From Alphaproteobacteria bacterium (GTDB lineage: Bacteria > Pseudomonadota > Alphaproteobacteria > ATCC43930 > CGMCC-115725): DNA of 8,366 bases. The notes beneath the pieces are model-generated. The model did no database searches. It was given only the letters and a program-made list of their open reading frames with translations, and was not told the DNA's origin. Both the position numbers and the translations under genes were made by a program. The stretch covers positions 1 through 8,366 of the forward strand of contig VAZR01000200.1 in assembly GCA_005888515.1 (NCBI GenBank). Reading direction: 5' to 3'. Below are positions 6,567-8,366 of this stretch, piece by piece. How positions within the stretch are numbered: position 1 is the first letter of the stretch; each line of letters begins with the position of its first letter.

Positions 6567-6711
6567 TGGTTTGCTTTTCACCCGTCCCACCCGGGCAATC
6601 CCCTAACCGACCCGGGACGACAATCACCGCAACTGCCCTTCCGTCTACCGACGACGGCGCGCACCGTGGGTCCGCCGCGCTGCCGAGATTTTTTGCAACA
6701 GCACGGAGCTC

Positions 6712-7197
6712 ATGCGGATGAGAATGCCACGAACCCTCGGCGTATCGCTCGCCGCCTTCGTCCTCTCCAGCGCGGCGGCAGCCGCGGCCGATGCCCGCGA
6801 CGGCACGCCCGCCCGGGGCACCGCCGGTATCGGCGCGCCCGACCGCCACATTACCCCGCCTGCACAGCGGGCCGCCTTTCAGGTGGTCGGCCGGCGCGAG
6901 ATCGGCCGGGCCTCCTGGTATGGCAACTGGCATGTCGGGCGGAAGACCGCGACCGGCGAGCGTCTCGACGTGACGCGCCCGACCGCGGCGCACCGTACCC
7001 TGCCGCTCCGATCGCTGGTCAAAGTGACCAATCTCAGCAACGGGCGTTCGGTTGTCGTGACGATCAACGACCGTGGCCCGGTCAGTCCGCGGCTGCTGAT
7101 CGACGTATCGCCGCGGGCCGCGGACGAGCTCCATATGGGAAACGCCGGTGTCGTCCCGGTCGCGATCGAGCAGGTCGCCGCCGCACGCATGCAGTAA
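6712..7197 (+). CDS. rlpA: RlpA-like septal ring lytic transglycosylase (double-psi beta-barrel protein)
   Basis: RlpA proteins act in the cell envelope and cleave or bind peptidoglycan strands lacking stem peptides, often at the septum. The 161-aa product begins with a signal peptide (about 1-26, VSLAAFVLSSAAAAAA) without a lipobox cysteine, so it is probably periplasmic and not a lipoprotein. A linker runs to about 60. The double-psi beta-barrel domain follows: GRASWYG (65-71), TATGERLD (79-86), AAHRTLPLRSLVKVTN (92-107), TINDRGPV (117-124), LLIDVSPRAA (128-137) and GVVPVAIEQV (146-155). Glu83, His94 and Asp120 have the same spacing as residues I recall as important in Pseudomonas aeruginosa RlpA (Glu120, His131, Asp157), so activity is plausible. 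No SPOR domain is present. GGAG (6705-6708) is 3 bases from the first ATG and 9 from the ATG at 6718, so the true start may be 6718. Confidence 0.9.
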   Translation: MRMRMPRTLGVSLAAFVLSSAAAAAADARDGTPARGTAGIGAPDRHITPPAQRAAFQVVGRREIGRASWYGNWHVGRKTATGERLDVTRPTAAHRTLPLRSLVKVTNLSNGRSVVVTINDRGPVSPRLLIDVSPRAADELHMGNAGVVPVAIEQVAAARMQ

Positions 7198-7218
7198 TTA
7201 CCCGCCCGCCTAAGCCTT

Positions 7219-7258
7219 GCTGCCGCCGCCCGTAGAAACTATGGCGGGCGGCGGCAGC
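7219..7258 (+). terminator. Strong hairpin after the rlpA-like gene
   Basis: Arms GCTGCCGCCGCCCG (7219-7232) and CGGGCGGCGGCAGC (7245-7258) pair perfectly over 14 bp around a 12-base loop, 21 bases after the stop codon. There is no T-run directly after it; the nearest, CTTTTTAT, is about 40 bases further. It may be a terminator-like or 3'-end-protecting structure and not a classical intrinsic terminator. Confidence 0.55.
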
Positions 7259-7452
7259 GGGTGCGGGTCCGCCAACCGGCGGTTTCATATCTGTCACCTT
7301 TTTATCACTGTGTCTCAAAGGGCACAGCTTCGACGAAAAGCCGGCCTTTACCCTAGCCTCGATTGACTCCGAATCCGCGCTTCAAGCAGCATCCGACTGC
7401 GGCGTGCGACGCTTCTTGGCGTCTGCCGACGGCGAGAGGATGGGGGCCATTT

Positions 7453-7468
7453 CCCGCAGCCTTGCGGG
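7453..7468 (+). other. Small perfect hairpin before the unknown gene
   Basis: CCCGCA and TGCGGG pair over 6 bp around a GCCT loop, 19 bases before the preferred GTG start at 7488. If the gene starts at 7488 this is leader structure; if it starts at 7404 it is inside the coding region. Confidence 0.3.
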
Positions 7469-7487
7469 CTCGACGAGTGGGGGAAAA

Positions 7488-7967
7488 GTGGACGAGCTGT
7501 TCGACAAGACGAATGTCGTACCCTTTCCGCTGACGTTTCGAAACAAATCGGCTCGAAACAAATCGGCGGAGATCGGCAGCGCTTCGGGACCTGGCCAGTA
7601 CGAGTTCAGCGACAATGAACTGGCCGCGCTGTGCCGCTGGTTTTCGGCGATGAAATACGCCTTCCCCGGCACTGAAGGGGTCATGATCGTCAGCCATCAG
7701 CAAAGCTATTCGGCGGTCGGTCTATACAATCCGGCAGGCGGCGCGCCGAACTGCCTGATCGCCAAGCACGAGGTCGGCGGCATCACCCGGTTTTTCTGGT
7801 CGACCGAAGGCGACCCGCCGCGGGTCATCAACGATCTCTCCGAGATCACCGATGCCCATATCCGGGCCATTCATCCGCCGCGCAACGAGAAGGGTTGGCT
7901 CGATCCGACCGGCTGGATGGGGGTCTACACGACCCGTCTGATTGCGACAGCAGTACAAGTGGTTTGA
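7488..7967 (+). CDS. Protein of unknown function with an internal five-residue tandem repeat
   Basis: I do not recognise a family. From the GTG at 7488 the product is 159 aa, soluble, with no signal peptide or membrane segment. A polar N-terminus (DELFDKTNVVPFP) leads to RNKSARNKSA (18-27), a duplicated pentapeptide. A compact-looking domain follows: SDNELAALCRWFSAMKYAFP (41-60, likely helical), EGVMIVSHQQSYSAVGLYN (63-81), CLIAKHEVGGITRFFWSTEG (89-108), a proline-rich DPPRVINDLSEITDAHIRAI (109-128) and GWLDPTGWMGVYTTRLIA (136-153). The frame is open from a GTG at 7404, with an ATG at 7440, but neither has a well-spaced ribosome site. The purine-rich GTGGGGGAAAA lies before 7488, and codon use turns typical there. 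It stands alone after the hairpin of the rlpA-like gene, and the next gene is 240 bases on. A conserved alphaproteobacterial hypothetical is likely. Confidence 0.7.
   Translation: MDELFDKTNVVPFPLTFRNKSARNKSAEIGSASGPGQYEFSDNELAALCRWFSAMKYAFPGTEGVMIVSHQQSYSAVGLYNPAGGAPNCLIAKHEVGGITRFFWSTEGDPPRVINDLSEITDAHIRAIHPPRNEKGWLDPTGWMGVYTTRLIATAVQVV
7538..7567 (+). repeat. 15-base tandem duplication within the unknown gene
   Basis: TCGAAACAAATCGGC occurs twice head to tail (7538-7552 and 7553-7567) without a mismatch. It is in frame and doubles the peptide RNKSA. Perfect identity suggests a recent slippage event. Confidence 0.9.
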
Positions 7968-7972
7968 CTACC

Positions 7973-7988
7973 TGCCGGCGAACCGGCA
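7973..7988 (+). terminator. Weak hairpin just after the unknown gene
   Basis: TGCCGG and CCGGCA pair over 6 bp around a CGAA tetraloop, 5 bases after the stop codon. There is no T-run after it. It may help end or stabilise the message, but the support is limited. Confidence 0.25.
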
Positions 7989-8207
7989 CGGTAGCGGCGC
8001 TGCAACCGGCTGACGCGGGTCTACCGCGCTTGGCGCAGGCGTGCAGCGGCAGGGGAAATCACAAGCGAGCAACGGCCCGATGCGATCGGTCTGCAGCGCG
8101 ATGGGGTGGCTCCGCGCGGCAGGTTGCGCGGCGACGTCACCCCCGCGACGTAGGCGGGACGTAATCGGTAAGCTCGTCCACTCAGAGGTCAGGGCAGAGG
8201 TCCGCGG

Positions 8208-8366
8208 ATGAGAGCGGTCGCCGTGATCGGTGTGGTCGCCAGCATGATTGTCGCTGGCTGCTCGTCGCTTCCGACCGCGGGGCCTACGACGAGCGACGTC
8301 AAGCATCAGGAAATCAAGGATAACGAGGTCCGCTTCGACCTCGTCGATATCGATGACAATGTCGTG
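8208..8366 (+). CDS. Wza-like polysaccharide export lipoprotein, N-terminal part
   Basis: The first 53 codons are in the window and the frame runs off the end. A lipoprotein signal peptide is clear: a hydrophobic run AVAVIGVVASMIVAGC (3-18) ends in the lipobox VAGC, with Cys18 as the lipidated residue. The next residues, SSLPTAGPTTSDV (19-31), are the kind of sequence that opens many Wza/GumB/ExoF-type outer-membrane export proteins in alphaproteobacteria (lipid cysteine, S-LP-x-GP-x-x-SDV), and FDLVDIDDNVV (43-53) continues in that style. Such proteins form the outer-membrane channel for capsular or extracellular polysaccharide. AGAGG at 8196-8200, 7 bases before the ATG, supports this start. 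The diagnostic poly-export domain lies outside the window, so the family call rests on the N-terminus only. A polysaccharide gene cluster may follow to the right. Confidence 0.65.
   Translation, partial: MRAVAVIGVVASMIVAGCSSLPTAGPTTSDVKHQEIKDNEVRFDLVDIDDNVV

Larger units (their letters stand above)
6144..6711. other. Divergent intergenic region with AT-rich core
   Basis: No credible gene is seen in these 568 bases. They separate the leftward dehydrogenase from the rightward rlpA-like gene. The stretch 6411-6490 has 22 G or C in 80 by my count, far below the surrounding DNA. It also holds three copies of ATTTGAC (6271-6277, 6380-6386, 6470-6476), an inverted pair ATTAACC/GGTTAAT (6389-6395, 6438-6444), a 14-base palindrome at 6318 and a likely promoter at 6537-6566. 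It probably controls one or both flanking genes. Confidence 0.6.

Noticed and set aside
7315..7334. CTGTG/CACAG inverted pair near a T-rich stretch
   Set aside because: Five pairs with a 10-base loop is within chance, and the T-run lies before the stem on the plus strand.
8130..8166. Several GACGT repeats upstream of the export lipoprotein gene
   Set aside because: Short, irregularly spaced and CG-rich; not distinguishable from background composition.
1..8366. CRISPR array, tRNA, rRNA, transposase, integrase, toxin-antitoxin or defence genes
   Set aside because: Looked for on both strands. No regularly spaced repeats, no cloverleaf or rRNA sequence recognised, and no frame with such family motifs.

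Overview
The window looks like a chromosomal segment of a GC-rich alphaproteobacterium, most likely in the Hyphomicrobiales (Rhizobiales), near Bradyrhizobium or Xanthobacteraceae. The basis is the Aap-type general amino acid ABC operon, high GC at third codon positions, and a short imperfect palindromic element of a kind common between genes in those genomes. The genus cannot be fixed from this sequence alone.

Left part, minus strand, read from right to left: a short-chain dehydrogenase (5445-6143), a type 2 orotidine 5'-phosphate decarboxylase pyrF (4580-5419), then aapJ-aapQ-aapM-aapP (4459 down to 264). At the far left edge is the first part of another minus-strand gene for an exported protein (1-78). 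The Aap genes encode a periplasmic binding protein, two HisMQ-type permeases and an ATPase, which together import a broad range of L-amino acids. AapQ, AapM and AapP look intact. aapJ is broken: about 113-119 bases appear to be missing inside the gene, which shifts the frame after residue 117. As read here, the transporter has no working binding protein from this locus.

Middle, 6144-6711: a 568-base divergent intergenic region with a strongly AT-rich core, three copies of ATTTGAC, a 14-base perfect palindrome and a plausible sigma-70 promoter for the rightward gene.

Right part, plus strand: an RlpA-like double-psi beta-barrel protein (6712-7197) followed by a 14-bp perfect hairpin; an unrecognised protein of about 159 aa (7488-7967) with an in-frame 15-bp tandem duplication; and the start of a Wza-like polysaccharide export lipoprotein (8208 to the window end).

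I found no CRISPR array, tRNA, rRNA, insertion sequence, phage gene or defence system. No new biological system is evident. The best leads are the aapJ lesion, the palindromic element inside the aap operon, the type 2 pyrF, the Tyr-to-Phe change in the dehydrogenase, and the uncharacterised gene at 7488.
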